64,000 nucleotides of DNA from Roseobacter sp. SK209-2-6 (GCF_000169455.1 NZ_AAYC01000001.1:520001-584000); one strand, 5' to 3'. Positions 17,564 through 27,600 are shown, counted from the stretch's first letter. Translations and numbers: made by a program. The notes: a model not told the origin generated them from the sequence alone.

Positions 17564-19081
17564 TCAGACATGCGCCACCTCCATGCCATGGGCACCGCCC
17601 ATCATCAGGCCGATTTCTTCGACGCTCAGGCCCGCTGCCGGGCGCGGCGCGCTCAGGCGGCCTTCGTTCAAGGCGGCAAAGCTGTCGGAGATCTCCATCA
17701 GCTCGTCCAGATCCTGGCTGATGCAGATGATCGCAGCACCCTTGGCCGCGAGATCCAAGAGCGACTGCCGGATCGAGGCTGCCGCCGAGGCATCCACGCC
17801 CCAGGTCGGCTGGTTCACCACCAGCACTTCCGGGTTCTGCAGCACTTCGCGGCCAATCACGAATTTCTGCAGGTTGCCGCCCGAAAGCGAACGCGCCGCG
17901 TTTTCCGGCCCAGGTGTGCGGACGTCGAAATCCTTGATGATCCGCTCGGCGAACTCCTTGGTGGCCGCCCAGTTGAGGAAGCCGTTTTTCTCCAGCTTTT
18001 CGCGCACCGATCCAGTGAGCATGGCGTTTTCCGTCAGGCTCATATCGGGCGCTGCCGCATGGCCCAGACGTTCTTCCGGTGCCGCCAGGACACCCAGTGC
18101 GCGGCGTTTGGTGGGCCCCAGCTTGCCGATCGGCTGGCCGTGCAGCTTCACCGCGTCATTTGCGGTCAGCGTCTCGCCGGACAGAACCGACAACAGCTCA
18201 TCCTGGCCATTGCCGGCCACACCGCCGATGCCGAGGATCTCGCCCTTGCGCACGGTGAGGTGCACATTGCGCAGCGCGGTGCCGAAGGCGGAGGGCGAGG
18301 GCACTGAGAGGCCGGAAATATCCATCGCCATCTCGCCGAACTCGCGGCTGCCGCGCTCCGGCGGGGTGAGGGCGCTGCCGACCATCAGTTCCGCCATCTC
18401 GCTGGCCGAGGTCTCTGCCGGAACGCATTCGCCGACATTCTTGCCAAGGCGTAGAACCGTGGCATGGTCGCACAGCGTGCGGATCTCTTCCAGCTTGTGG
18501 CTGATATAGAGGATCGAAGTGCCCTCGGAGCGCAGTTTTTCTAGCGTCTGGAACAGGATGTCCACTTCCTGCGGGGTCAGAACCGAGGTCGGCTCATCCA
18601 TGATCAGCAGCTTTGGATCCTGCAAAAGGCAGCGGATGATCTCGACCCGCTGACGCTCACCGGCCGAGAGATCACCGACGGTGCGGTAGGGGTCCAGCGG
18701 CAAGCCGTAGTTTTCCGAGACCTCCCGGATCCGCGAGGCAAGATCGGCCATCGGGGGCGGGTTTTCCATGCCAAGGGCGATGTTTTCGGCCACATTGAGG
18801 GCGTCAAACAGCGAAAAGTGCTGGAACACCATAGCGATGCCATCGGCCCGCGCCTGGCGCGGTTCCGCTGGTGCATAGGGCTTGCCGCGCAGGGTCATCT
18901 CGCCGGTATCCGGTTTCACCAGCCCGTAGATCATCTTCACCAGGGTGGATTTTCCGGCACCGTTTTCGCCCAGCAAGGCGTGAACCTCGCCTTCGCCGAT
19001 ATCAAAGGAGACGGTATCGTTCGCCACCACTCCGGGATAGGCCTTGGTCAGGCCTTTCAAGCTTAAGAGTACGTCAGTCAC
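17564..19081 (-). CDS. ABC transporter ATP-binding protein (duplicated ATPase, BMP/purine type)
   Basis: A 505-residue protein with two fused ATPase domains, as in RbsA/NupO-type systems. Domain 1 has Walker A LLGENGAGKST (37-47), signature LSAGERQRVE and Walker B LLIMDEPTSVLT. Domain 2 has a degenerate Walker A (GVAGNGQDELL) and signature LSGGNLQKFVIGRE, the usual asymmetry of this family. The start is a GTG at 19081 that overlaps the xdhC stop as GTGA; the frame extends further upstream but the extension lies inside xdhC. This overlap couples translation of the transporter to the xanthine dehydrogenase genes. Confidence 0.93.
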   Translation of the reverse strand: MTDVLLSLKGLTKAYPGVVANDTVSFDIGEGEVHALLGENGAGKSTLVKMIYGLVKPDTGEMTLRGKPYAPAEPRQARADGIAMVFQHFSLFDALNVAENIALGMENPPPMADLASRIREVSENYGLPLDPYRTVGDLSAGERQRVEIIRCLLQDPKLLIMDEPTSVLTPQEVDILFQTLEKLRSEGTSILYISHKLEEIRTLCDHATVLRLGKNVGECVPAETSASEMAELMVGSALTPPERGSREFGEMAMDISGLSVPSPSAFGTALRNVHLTVRKGEILGIGGVAGNGQDELLSVLSGETLTANDAVKLHGQPIGKLGPTKRRALGVLAAPEERLGHAAAPDMSLTENAMLTGSVREKLEKNGFLNWAATKEFAERIIKDFDVRTPGPENAARSLSGGNLQKFVIGREVLQNPEVLVVNQPTWGVDASAAASIRQSLLDLAAKGAAIICISQDLDELMEISDSFAALNEGRLSAPRPAAGLSVEEIGLMMGGAHGMEVAHV

Positions 19082-20022
19082 GCGCGCCGGTCCTCTCTTA
19101 TAGTGTTGTAGTTTTCTCGCTGCAGCAGCTGGGCCGCGACGCCGACCGCAATCATTTGCGGGTGTTTTCCCAGGGCGGGGTCGCCGATGGGGCAGGTGAT
19201 ACGGGCAATCTCTGCCGCACTGTGGCCAAGCCCCGCCAGACGGGAGCGGAAGCGCGCCCATTTTGTGGCAGAGCCGATGAGCCCGGCAAAGGTAAAGCCG
19301 CGGCTCAAAAGCGCATGGCAGAGCGCCAGATCCAGATTATGGGAATAGGTCAGGATCAGGTGCTGGGCATCCGCTGGCGCATGGGCGGCCAGCAGGGCCG
19401 GATCCGCTGCGGGCAGCATGGTGACGCCTGCGGGGATTTCATCCGGAAAACGCTCCGGCGCGGTATCCACCCAGGTGATCGCCAGATCCGGCAGCGGCGA
19501 TAGCACGTCAACCAATGCACGGCCCACATGTCCCGCGCCCCAGATCCACAGATCTGTTTGCGGCTGATGCACCGGCTCGATCAGCCAGCCGTCCACCAGC
19601 TGCGCCTCAGGGCGCTGGCCCTGATTGCGGGCCTGGGCGACAATGCGCGACACCGACAGGGGCTGCGCCTTGGCGGCAGTGCTGCCTGCGGGGCGCAGGA
19701 TGATGTCCGCATCCAGCCTATTCAGATCCGCAGTGGTATAGACCTCGCTCACCAGGGTGACAGAGCCACCGCAGCACTGGCCCAGATCCGGACCCAGGGC
19801 ATGGGTGCCCAGGACCGATTTCTGCTCCTGCTTGCGGGCCGCCTCTGCGGCCTCGAATTCCAGCGCGCCGCCGCCGATGGTGCCGGACTGGCCGTCCTGC
19901 CAGACCAGCATCGCAGCGCCGACCTCGCGCGGGGAAGAGCCGCGGATGGCGGCAATCACCACCCGCGTGACCCGGCCATGGGCCTTGACGGCCTGGCGCA
20001 GATCCTGCAGATCAAAGCTCAT
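19078..20022 (-). CDS. xdhC: Xanthine dehydrogenase accessory protein XdhC
   Basis: Chaperone of about 314 residues that binds molybdenum cofactor, supports its sulfuration and inserts it into XdhB; it is not part of the final enzyme. The N-terminal segment IRGSSPREVGAAMLV and GTIGGGALEFEA are XdhC/CoxI family motifs. The C-terminal Rossmann-like half begins WIWGAGHVGRAL and includes GLIGSATKWARFRSRLAGLG. The ATG at 20022 overlaps the xdhB end by 11 bases, and its stop overlaps the GTG of the transporter ATPase. Confidence 0.95.
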   Translation of the reverse strand: MSFDLQDLRQAVKAHGRVTRVVIAAIRGSSPREVGAAMLVWQDGQSGTIGGGALEFEAAEAARKQEQKSVLGTHALGPDLGQCCGGSVTLVSEVYTTADLNRLDADIILRPAGSTAAKAQPLSVSRIVAQARNQGQRPEAQLVDGWLIEPVHQPQTDLWIWGAGHVGRALVDVLSPLPDLAITWVDTAPERFPDEIPAGVTMLPAADPALLAAHAPADAQHLILTYSHNLDLALCHALLSRGFTFAGLIGSATKWARFRSRLAGLGHSAAEIARITCPIGDPALGKHPQMIAVGVAAQLLQRENYNTIREDRRA

Positions 20023-22306
20023 TGCGCTGCCTCCGCACCCTGCGCCAGACCTCTTCCGAGGTGGCAGGCGCATCCAGTGCCGGATAGCCAGGGCCGAATT
20101 GCGCAACAGCATCGCTCAGCGCCAGCCAGGCAGATATCCCCAGCATAAAGGGCGGCTCGCCCACGGCTTTGGAGCGGTAGATGGTATCTTCGCGGTTCTG
20201 CCCGTCATAAAGCGCCACGTTGAAGGTATCGGGGCGGTCCGAACAGGCCGGGATCTTGTAGGTCGAGGGCGCATGGGTGCGCAGCGCGCCCTTGCCGTCC
20301 CAGACCAGCTCTTCGGTGGTGAGCCAGCCGGCGCCCTGCACATAGCCGCCCTCTACCTGGCCCTTGTCCAGATCCGGGTTCAGCGAGGCGCCCGCGTCAT
20401 GCAGAATGTCGGTGCGCAGAATGCGGTTCTCACCGGTGCGGCGGTCGATGGCCACCTCGGTGATGGAGGCGCCATAGGCAAAGTAGAAGAACGGACGGCC
20501 TTCGCCCTTGATCCGGTCCCATTGCAGGCTCGGGGTCTTGTAGAAGCCGGTGGCGGAAAGGCTGATACGCCCCTCGTAGCACTGTTTTGCCGCCTCATCG
20601 AAGCTGATCTCATCCGCGCCGATACGCACCCGGTTGCCCTCGAATGCAACCGCATCGGCGGTGGTCTGGTGACGCTCCGCCAGGAATGTGGCCATACGGT
20701 CCCGGATGGTGTCGCAGGCGGCCTTTACGGCCATGCCATTGAGGTCGGACCCGGAGGAGGCCGCAGTCGCCGAGGTGTTCGGCACCTTGGCGGTGTCGGT
20801 GGCGGTGATCTTCACCTTCTCCATGGCGATGCCAAAGCGGCTGGCTGCCACCTGCGCCACCTTCTGGAACAACCCCTGGCCCATTTCGGTGCCGCCGTGG
20901 TTCAGATGCACCGAACCGTCCTGATAGACATGCACCAGAGCGCCGGCCTGATTGAGGTGGGTCAGGGTGAAGGAGATGCCGAATTTCACCGGAGAGAAGG
21001 CGATGCCGCGCTTCAGATCGCTGCTGGTCTTGTTCCACTCGGCGATTTCCGCCTTGCGGGCGGCATAGTCCGAGCTTTCCAGCAATTGATCGGTCAGCTC
21101 ATGCAGTTCAAAGTCGCTGACTTCCATACCATAGGGCGTGGTATTGTCGCCAGTCACATTGCCGGGGGCCGCATAGTAGTTGCGGCGGCGCAGCTCAACC
21201 GGGTCGATCCCGCGCTCAAAGGCAATGTGATCCATTACCCGTTCGATGCCGACCATACCCTGTGGCCCGCCAAAGCCGCGGTAAGCGGTGGCGCTTTGCA
21301 GGTTGGTCTTGAGCCGGTGGCTCTCGATGCGGATTGCCGGGATCGCATAGGCGTTGTCGCTGTGCAGCATGGCGCGGTCAGCCACCGGCAGTGACAGATC
21401 CTGAGCCCAGCCGCAGTTGACCAGATGCAGGAATTCCACCCCGGCCAGGCGGCCTTCGGCGTCATAGCCCGCGCGGTAGGAGATGCGGAAAGCGTGGCGC
21501 TTGCCTGTGATGACCATGTCGTCATCGCGGTCATAGCGCATCTTGCAGGTCTTGCCGGTGAGGCGTGCCGCAACGGCGCAGGACACGGCCAATGCGTTGC
21601 CCTGGCTTTCCTTGCCGCCAAAACCGCCGCCCATGCGCCGGGTCTCAACCCGCACCGCATGCATCGGCAGACCGATGGCATCAGCGACCTTGTGCTGGAT
21701 CTCGGTCGGGTGCTGGGTCGAAGAGTTGACCAGCATGGCGCCGTCATCCTGAGGCTGGGCCATTGCAGCCTGGCCTTCCAGGTAGAAATGCTCCTGGCCG
21801 CCAAGCTCAAAAGTGCCTTCGATCTGATGCGGCGCGGCGGTGATGGCGGTAGCGGCGTCGCCCTTTTGATAGATGCGCGGGCCGTCCTCAAAGCGGCTGT
21901 CGGCCGCCAGAGCCTGATCCAGGGTCAGCAGTGCCTCTTCCTCGGCATAGTCGATTTTGCCTTTGCGGGCAGCAACGCGCGCGGCGCGGTGGCTTTGGGC
22001 CACCACCAGAAAGATGGGCTGGCCCAAGTGGTTGACGGTGCCGTCGGACAAGAGCGGCTCGTCATAGATCGAGGGCGAGACGTCATTTTCAAACGGCAGG
22101 TCCTCAGCGGTCAGAACCGCAACCACGCCTTCGCTGGAATTCACCTCAGAGAGGTCCATCGCGGTGATGCGGCCCTTGGCGATGGCGGAAAGGCCAAAGG
22201 CCAGATGCAGGGTGCCGCGCGGGCTGGGGATGTCATCCACATAGCGCGCTTGGCCGGTCACATGCAGTTTGGCGGCGTCATGGGGCAGGGGTTTTGCTAC
22301 GCTCAT
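20012..22306 (-). CDS. xdhB: Xanthine dehydrogenase, molybdopterin-binding subunit
   Basis: Large catalytic subunit of 764 residues that hydroxylates hypoxanthine to xanthine and xanthine to urate at a molybdenum centre. GGGFGGKE and TAYRGFGGPQG are Moco-site segments, the second carrying the substrate Arg. E717 in GEPPFMLG matches the catalytic Glu near the C-terminus of the Rhodobacter capsulatus enzyme. Its start overlaps the xdhA stop (ATGA at 22303-22306). The partners are XdhA and, during maturation, XdhC. Confidence 0.97.
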   Translation of the reverse strand: MSVAKPLPHDAAKLHVTGQARYVDDIPSPRGTLHLAFGLSAIAKGRITAMDLSEVNSSEGVVAVLTAEDLPFENDVSPSIYDEPLLSDGTVNHLGQPIFLVVAQSHRAARVAARKGKIDYAEEEALLTLDQALAADSRFEDGPRIYQKGDAATAITAAPHQIEGTFELGGQEHFYLEGQAAMAQPQDDGAMLVNSSTQHPTEIQHKVADAIGLPMHAVRVETRRMGGGFGGKESQGNALAVSCAVAARLTGKTCKMRYDRDDDMVITGKRHAFRISYRAGYDAEGRLAGVEFLHLVNCGWAQDLSLPVADRAMLHSDNAYAIPAIRIESHRLKTNLQSATAYRGFGGPQGMVGIERVMDHIAFERGIDPVELRRRNYYAAPGNVTGDNTTPYGMEVSDFELHELTDQLLESSDYAARKAEIAEWNKTSSDLKRGIAFSPVKFGISFTLTHLNQAGALVHVYQDGSVHLNHGGTEMGQGLFQKVAQVAASRFGIAMEKVKITATDTAKVPNTSATAASSGSDLNGMAVKAACDTIRDRMATFLAERHQTTADAVAFEGNRVRIGADEISFDEAAKQCYEGRISLSATGFYKTPSLQWDRIKGEGRPFFYFAYGASITEVAIDRRTGENRILRTDILHDAGASLNPDLDKGQVEGGYVQGAGWLTTEELVWDGKGALRTHAPSTYKIPACSDRPDTFNVALYDGQNREDTIYRSKAVGEPPFMLGISAWLALSDAVAQFGPGYPALDAPATSEEVWRRVRRQRNEL

Positions 22307-23664
22307 GCGCTCACCTCCAATACGGAATGGGTGCCGCCGGCAAGATCGGCAAAGTAGCGGTCCAGCATATTGCGGGCAGAGCCCAGCCGGTATTCGGCAG
22401 AGGCGCGCATGTCATCCATCGGGGTGAAATCCTTGCCCATCTCCGCAGCGGCTGCAGTGACTGTCTCTTGGGTCCAGGGCTGGCCCAGCAGAGCGGCCTC
22501 CACATGGGCGGCGCGCATCGGCGTGCCGGCCATGCCGCCAAAGGCAATGCGGGCGGTGGTGACCTTGCCATCGGCCACGGTCACATTGAAAGCGCCAAGC
22601 ACCGCAGAGATATCCTGGTCAAAGCGCTTGGAGAGCTTGTAGACCCGCAGGCTGTCCTCCTGGCGTGGAATGCTCACCGCTTCGACAAATTCACCCGGCG
22701 CGCGGTCCTGCTTGCCGTATTCGATGAAGAAGTCCTCGATGGCGATCGCGCGGCGGGCATCGCCCTTGCGCAGATGCAGTGTGGCGCCCAATGCGATGAG
22801 AGCTGGCGGGTTGTCCCCGATGGGGGAGCCATTGGCGATATTGCCGCCCACGGTCGCAGCGGCGCGCACCTGCTGGCTGGCAAAACGGCGGATCATCTCA
22901 CCATAGGAGGGATGCAGCGGCGCAATCACCTCACGCATGCGGTTCATGTCTACCATGGCACCCAAACGGACTTCGCTGTCGCTGACAGAGATCTCTTTCA
23001 GATCCGCGCAGCCATCCAGGAAGATCATCTCGCCCAGGTCACGCAGACCTTTGGTGACCCAGAGGCCCAGATCGGTGGCGCCGGCCACCAGGCGGGCATC
23101 GGGCTTGGCGGCATAAAGCGCCGCCAACTCATCAGAGCTGGTCGGCATATTGGGCGCATCGCCCGCCGCGGGCAGCTCTTCCTTGGCGATCCACTGCGGC
23201 ACCGGCATCTCCTCGACCGCCTCGGCGGCGCGGATGATCGGCGCATAGCCGGTGCAGCGGCACAGATTGCCTGCCAGCTGGTTGTCGTGATCCGTGTCGC
23301 CGTTCTTGTGAGCGGTGACCATCGACATCACAAAGCCGGGGGTGCAAAAGCCGCACTGGCTGCCGTGATGGGTGATCATCGCTTCTTGGACGGGGTGCAG
23401 CGTGCCATCGGCATCAGCGGCGCCCTCGACGGTGCGGATGGATTTGCCATTGAGCTGCGGCAGGAACAGGATGCAGGCGTTCAGAGGCTTTGACCCCTGG
23501 CCATCCGTCACCATGACGGTGCAGGCGCCGCAGTCCCCCTCATTGCAGCCTTCCTTGGTGCCGGTCAGCCCCTGCTCTTCGCGCAGAAAATCAAGCAGAG
23601 TCGCCGAAGGATCCCCGTCCTTCAGCGAAACCTCTTCACCATTCAGATGAAAGGTGATTGTCAT
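22303..23664 (-). CDS. xdhA: Xanthine dehydrogenase, FeS/FAD small subunit
   Basis: A 453-residue subunit that carries two [2Fe-2S] clusters and FAD and passes electrons from XdhB to NAD. The plant-type cluster uses C40, C45, C48 and C64; the second uses C103, C106, C134 and C136 (CGFCTPG and LCRCTGY). The FAD domain with VAGATDLGLWV and TVGGNIANGSPIGD follows, then the CO-dehydrogenase flavoprotein C-terminal domain. It is the first gene of an eight-gene operon that runs through the purine transporter. The 375-base region upstream should hold the operon promoter. Confidence 0.97.
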   Translation of the reverse strand: MTITFHLNGEEVSLKDGDPSATLLDFLREEQGLTGTKEGCNEGDCGACTVMVTDGQGSKPLNACILFLPQLNGKSIRTVEGAADADGTLHPVQEAMITHHGSQCGFCTPGFVMSMVTAHKNGDTDHDNQLAGNLCRCTGYAPIIRAAEAVEEMPVPQWIAKEELPAAGDAPNMPTSSDELAALYAAKPDARLVAGATDLGLWVTKGLRDLGEMIFLDGCADLKEISVSDSEVRLGAMVDMNRMREVIAPLHPSYGEMIRRFASQQVRAAATVGGNIANGSPIGDNPPALIALGATLHLRKGDARRAIAIEDFFIEYGKQDRAPGEFVEAVSIPRQEDSLRVYKLSKRFDQDISAVLGAFNVTVADGKVTTARIAFGGMAGTPMRAAHVEAALLGQPWTQETVTAAAAEMGKDFTPMDDMRASAEYRLGSARNMLDRYFADLAGGTHSVLEVSA

Positions 23665-24039
23665 CGTGTGAAACCCGTCGCCTTACCTAGTCCGCCCGTT
23701 ATGCCAGTCCTTCGATGCGACGTAGAAGAGATGGCGGGCCTTGCATATGCTTGCTGCAAACAGCCTAGAAAGGCGGTGCTTGCTCTGGCAAGAAAAAGCG
23801 ACTCTGCCATGCAGAATTTCTGCAGCGCAACATTTTCTCCGTAGGAACTGGTATTTCGTTATTTTTAAAGTGTTTTCCCTGCCGAATCCAGATGAAAACA
23901 CCTCCACTGAGAAAGCACTTTCAAAACCGGTTTGATAATCCAGCACTTTGATTTGATGTTTTTGTGAGGCGGATTTTGCTGTCGGAGTGCCGCAGTTCCG
24001 CTCTTATCCTGGGCGCGGGGATCAGATAGCTTGGCTCTC
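23665..24039. promoter_or_regulatory. Divergent intergenic region between xdhA and dnaE with inverted repeats
   Basis: This stretch separates two divergent transcription units and has no convincing gene. GTGTTTTC (23870-23877) and GAAAACAC (23894-23901) form an 8-bp inverted repeat with a 16-base spacer, and GAAAGCACTTTC (23911-23922) is a second short dyad. A regulator of purine catabolism could bind here, but no regulator gene is adjacent. The dnaE promoter must also lie in this segment. Confidence 0.45.
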
Positions 24040-27000
24040 ATGACCAACACACCCCGATTCATTCACCTGCGCACCCATACGGAATATTCCCTGCTTGAGG
24101 GCGCTTTGCGCCTGAAAAAGCTGCCGGATCTGTGCAAGAAACACGAGATGCCCGCGATTGCGGTCACCGACAGCAACAACCTGTTTTCCGCATTGGAGTT
24201 TTCGGTCTCTGCCAGCGGTGCCGGGGTGCAGCCGATCATCGGCTGCCAAGTGGATCTGCGCTACTTTGAACCTGCGCCGGGCGAGCGGCCGAAACCGCCG
24301 GCCCCTCTGGTGCTGCTGGCCCAGAATGAGGCGGGCTATGAGCATCTGATGAAGCTCAACTCCTGCCTTTACCTGCGCCAGGGCGGTGAGCTGCCGCATG
24401 TGACCCTGGAGGAACTGGCGGAACTGGCTGGCGATGTGATCTGCCTCAGCGGCGGGCCGGATGGGCCGGTGGGTCGGCTGCTGCAGCAGGGGCAGCGCCC
24501 GGCTGCCGAAGAGCTGATGCAGCGGCTGAAGGCGATCTTCCCGGACCGGCTCTATGTGGAGCTGCAGCGCCATCCGGGCGAGCAAGGCCAGCCAGAGGCC
24601 GAAAAGCTGAGCGAGCGCGGCCATGTGGAAATGGCCTATGCCATGGACCTGCCGCTGGTCGCCACCAATGATGTCTACTTTCCAAATACGGAAATGTACG
24701 AGGCCCATGACGCGATGATCTGCATCGCTGAGGGCGCCTATGTGGACCAGGCAGAGCCGCGCCGCCGCCTGACCGCGCAGCATTACTTCAAAAGCCAGGA
24801 AGAGATGGTCGCGCTGTTCGCGGATCTTCCGGAGGCGATTGAAAACACCGTCGAGATTGCCAAGCGCTGCGCCTTCATGGCCTACCGCCGCGACCCGATC
24901 CTGCCCAAGTTTGCCGATGATGAGGTGGCTGAGCTGCGCCGCATTGCCAACGAAGGCCTGCAGCAGCGTTTGGCGGTGATCCCCCATGCGGTCAGCGTCG
25001 AGGAATACCAGGAACGGCTGGATTTCGAACTCGGCATCATTGAGGGCATGGGTTTCCCCGGTTACTTCCTGATCGTTGCCGACTTTATTCAATGGGCCAA
25101 GGATCACGATATTCCGGTGGGGCCGGGGCGGGGCTCGGGTGCGGGCTCTCTGGTGGCCTATGCGCTGACCATCACCGACCTTGATCCGCTGCGCTACTCA
25201 TTGCTGTTCGAACGCTTCCTCAATCCGGAACGGGTCTCGATGCCCGACTTCGACATCGACTTCTGCATGGACCGCCGCGAGGAGGTGATCAAATACGTGC
25301 AGGAGAAGTATGGCCGCGACAAGGTCGGTCAGATCATCACCTTCGGTGCGCTCTTGTCCAAGGCGGCGGTGCGCGACATGGGCCGGGTTCTGCAGATGCC
25401 CTACGGCCAGGTTGATAGGCTGTCGAAACTGATCCCGGTCGAGGGCGTCAAGCCGATGTCCATCGTGGACAGCCTGAAGGAAGAGCCGCGCCTGCGCGAA
25501 GAGGCCGAAAACGAAGAGGTTGTCGACCGCCTCTTGAAATACGGCATGCAGGTGGAGGGGCTCTTGCGCTCTGCCGGTACCCACGCTGCGGGTGTGGTGA
25601 TTGGTGACAGGCCCTTGGACGCGCTAGTGCCGCTCTACCGTGATCCGCGCTCTGACATGCCCGCGACCCAGTTCAACATGAAATGGGTGGAGCAGGCGGG
25701 GCTGGTGAAGTTCGACTTCCTGGGCCTCAAGACCCTTACCGTCATTCAGAACGCCATGGATCTGATCTTCCAGTCGGGCCGCGATCTGCATGTGGCCGAG
25801 GATGGCAGCCAGCTTTATGAGCCGCCCGAGGGGGCGGCAAATCAGATCAACGCCATCCCGCTGGATGACGCTGTGACCTACAAGCTCTACTCTGCGGCCA
25901 AGACGGTTGCGGTGTTCCAGGTGGAATCCACCGGCATGATGGATGCGCTGAAGCGCATGAAACCCAACTGCATCGAGGACATCGTGGCCCTGGTGGCGCT
26001 CTACCGGCCCGGTCCGATGGAGAATATTCCCACCTATTGCGAGGTGAAGAATGGTCTCAAACAGATCACTTCGGTGCACCCGCTGATCGACCATATCCTG
26101 GAAGAGACCCAGGGCATCATCGTCTACCAGGAACAGGTGATGCAGATTGCCCAGGTGATGGCGAATTACACGCTCGGTGGCGCCGACCTGCTGCGCCGCG
26201 CCATGGGTAAGAAGATCAAAGAGGCGATGGACGCCGAGCGCCCGAAGTTCGAGAAGGGTGCCGCAGAAAACGGCGTCGACAAGAAAAAAGCCTCGGAGGT
26301 TTTCGACCTCCTGGAGAAATTCGCCAACTACGGCTTTAACAAATCCCACGCCGCCGCCTATGCGGTGGTCAGCTACCAGACCGGCTGGCTCAAGGCGAAC
26401 CACCCGGTGGAGTTCATGGCGGGCGTCATGAACTGCGATATCCATCTGACCGAGAAGCTGGCGATCTATTTCGAAGAGGTCAAAAAAGGCCTCGGCCTGC
26501 CTTATGTGCCGCCTTGCGTGAACCGCTCTGAAGCCACATTTAACGTGGTCAACGGTGAGCTGGTCTATGCGCTGGGCGCGCTGAAAAACGTTGGCGTTGA
26601 TGTGATGCGGCTGGTGGCCGAAGCCCGGCGCGAAGACGGGCAAGAACGCCCCTTTGTCAGCATTTTCGACTTTGCCCGCCGGGTGAATCTGAAGAAGGTC
26701 GGCAAGCGCCCGCTGGAGATGATGACCCGTGCTGGTGCCTTTGATCAGCTGGACCGCAACCGCCGCCGGGTTTTTGAAAGCCTGGAGGCCTTGGTCAATT
26801 ACTCTGCCGCCGTGCATGACCAGAAAAACTCCAATCAGGTCTCGCTGTTCGGCGAAGCCGGCGACGATCTGCCGGAGCCGCGCCTGGCGGGTACACCGGA
26901 CTGGCTGCCGGCCGAGCGGCTCTCCGAAGAATTCAAGGCGATTGGCTTCTACCTCTCCGGTCACCCGCTGGACGACTATATGCCCGCCCTGAAACGCAAG

Positions 27001-27552
27001 GATGTGATGACGCTGGATGAGGTCATGGCCAAGGCCGAGCGCGGACCCTTCATGGCTAAGATGGCAGGGGTTGTGGCCGGGCGACAGGAGCGCAAGTCGC
27101 AGCGCGGCAACCGCTTTGCCTTTGCGCAGCTTTCGGACACCACCGGCGCCTATGAGGTGACGATCTTCTCTGATGTTTTGGAAAAGGCACGGGAGTATCT
27201 GGAAACCGGAAGTAAGGTGGTGATCACCGCTGAGGCCACCATGGAGAGCGATCAGCTGAAGCTTTTGATGCGCTCTGCCGGTCCGGTGGATGCGGCCATC
27301 GCCGATGCCGGTCGTTCTTCGCTGCGGGTGTATCTGGAAGATGCCACGGCAGTATCCACTGTGGCGCGGGTGCTGGGGGATGCGAAATCCGCCGCCAAAA
27401 GCGCCAGCCCAGGTGCTATTTACCTCTATCTGCAGGATCCGGGCCTGCCGGGGGATGTGGAAATGGATCTGGGCCAGATGTTCCCGATCAATCCCCAAAT
27501 CAAAGGTGCTCTGAAATCACTGGAAGGGGTGATGGAGGTGGAGGAGATTTGA
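24040..27552 (+). CDS. dnaE: DNA polymerase III subunit alpha
   Basis: Replicative DNA polymerase of 1170 residues, of the usual DnaE1 length. The PHP domain opens with FIHLRTHTEYSLLEGAL; the palm has the catalytic acidic motif MPDFDIDFC (D403 and D405); GPGRGSGAGSLVAY precedes it. The tandem helix-hairpin-helix region contains FNKSHAAAYAVVSYQTGWL, and an OB-fold (VAGRQERKSQRGNRFAFAQL) lies near residue 1025. The frame opens at a TTG (24031), but ATG 24040 gives the standard N-terminus. It appears monocistronic. Confidence 0.97.
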   Translation: MTNTPRFIHLRTHTEYSLLEGALRLKKLPDLCKKHEMPAIAVTDSNNLFSALEFSVSASGAGVQPIIGCQVDLRYFEPAPGERPKPPAPLVLLAQNEAGYEHLMKLNSCLYLRQGGELPHVTLEELAELAGDVICLSGGPDGPVGRLLQQGQRPAAEELMQRLKAIFPDRLYVELQRHPGEQGQPEAEKLSERGHVEMAYAMDLPLVATNDVYFPNTEMYEAHDAMICIAEGAYVDQAEPRRRLTAQHYFKSQEEMVALFADLPEAIENTVEIAKRCAFMAYRRDPILPKFADDEVAELRRIANEGLQQRLAVIPHAVSVEEYQERLDFELGIIEGMGFPGYFLIVADFIQWAKDHDIPVGPGRGSGAGSLVAYALTITDLDPLRYSLLFERFLNPERVSMPDFDIDFCMDRREEVIKYVQEKYGRDKVGQIITFGALLSKAAVRDMGRVLQMPYGQVDRLSKLIPVEGVKPMSIVDSLKEEPRLREEAENEEVVDRLLKYGMQVEGLLRSAGTHAAGVVIGDRPLDALVPLYRDPRSDMPATQFNMKWVEQAGLVKFDFLGLKTLTVIQNAMDLIFQSGRDLHVAEDGSQLYEPPEGAANQINAIPLDDAVTYKLYSAAKTVAVFQVESTGMMDALKRMKPNCIEDIVALVALYRPGPMENIPTYCEVKNGLKQITSVHPLIDHILEETQGIIVYQEQVMQIAQVMANYTLGGADLLRRAMGKKIKEAMDAERPKFEKGAAENGVDKKKASEVFDLLEKFANYGFNKSHAAAYAVVSYQTGWLKANHPVEFMAGVMNCDIHLTEKLAIYFEEVKKGLGLPYVPPCVNRSEATFNVVNGELVYALGALKNVGVDVMRLVAEARREDGQERPFVSIFDFARRVNLKKVGKRPLEMMTRAGAFDQLDRNRRRVFESLEALVNYSAAVHDQKNSNQVSLFGEAGDDLPEPRLAGTPDWLPAERLSEEFKAIGFYLSGHPLDDYMPALKRKDVMTLDEVMAKAERGPFMAKMAGVVAGRQERKSQRGNRFAFAQLSDTTGAYEVTIFSDVLEKAREYLETGSKVVITAEATMESDQLKLLMRSAGPVDAAIADAGRSSLRVYLEDATAVSTVARVLGDAKSAAKSASPGAIYLYLQDPGLPGDVEMDLGQMFPINPQIKGALKSLEGVMEVEEI

Positions 27553-27600
27553 CGCCGAAGGAGGCGTTGGCAGGTGTCAGCCCGGGCGGGAGCGGAACGC

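Noticed and set aside
16823-18307. A 494-codon forward frame
   Set aside because: It runs antisense across a permease and the ATPase gene, both of which have clear family signatures.
19757-21394. A 545-codon forward frame
   Set aside because: It is antisense to xdhC and xdhB; the repetitive His/Gly composition is typical of shadows.
22294-23493. A 399-codon forward frame
   Set aside because: It is antisense to xdhA, whose iron-sulfur motifs are certain.
25624-27498. A 624-codon reverse frame opposite dnaE
   Set aside because: It is a shadow of dnaE codon bias, and dnaE motifs are unambiguous in the forward frame.
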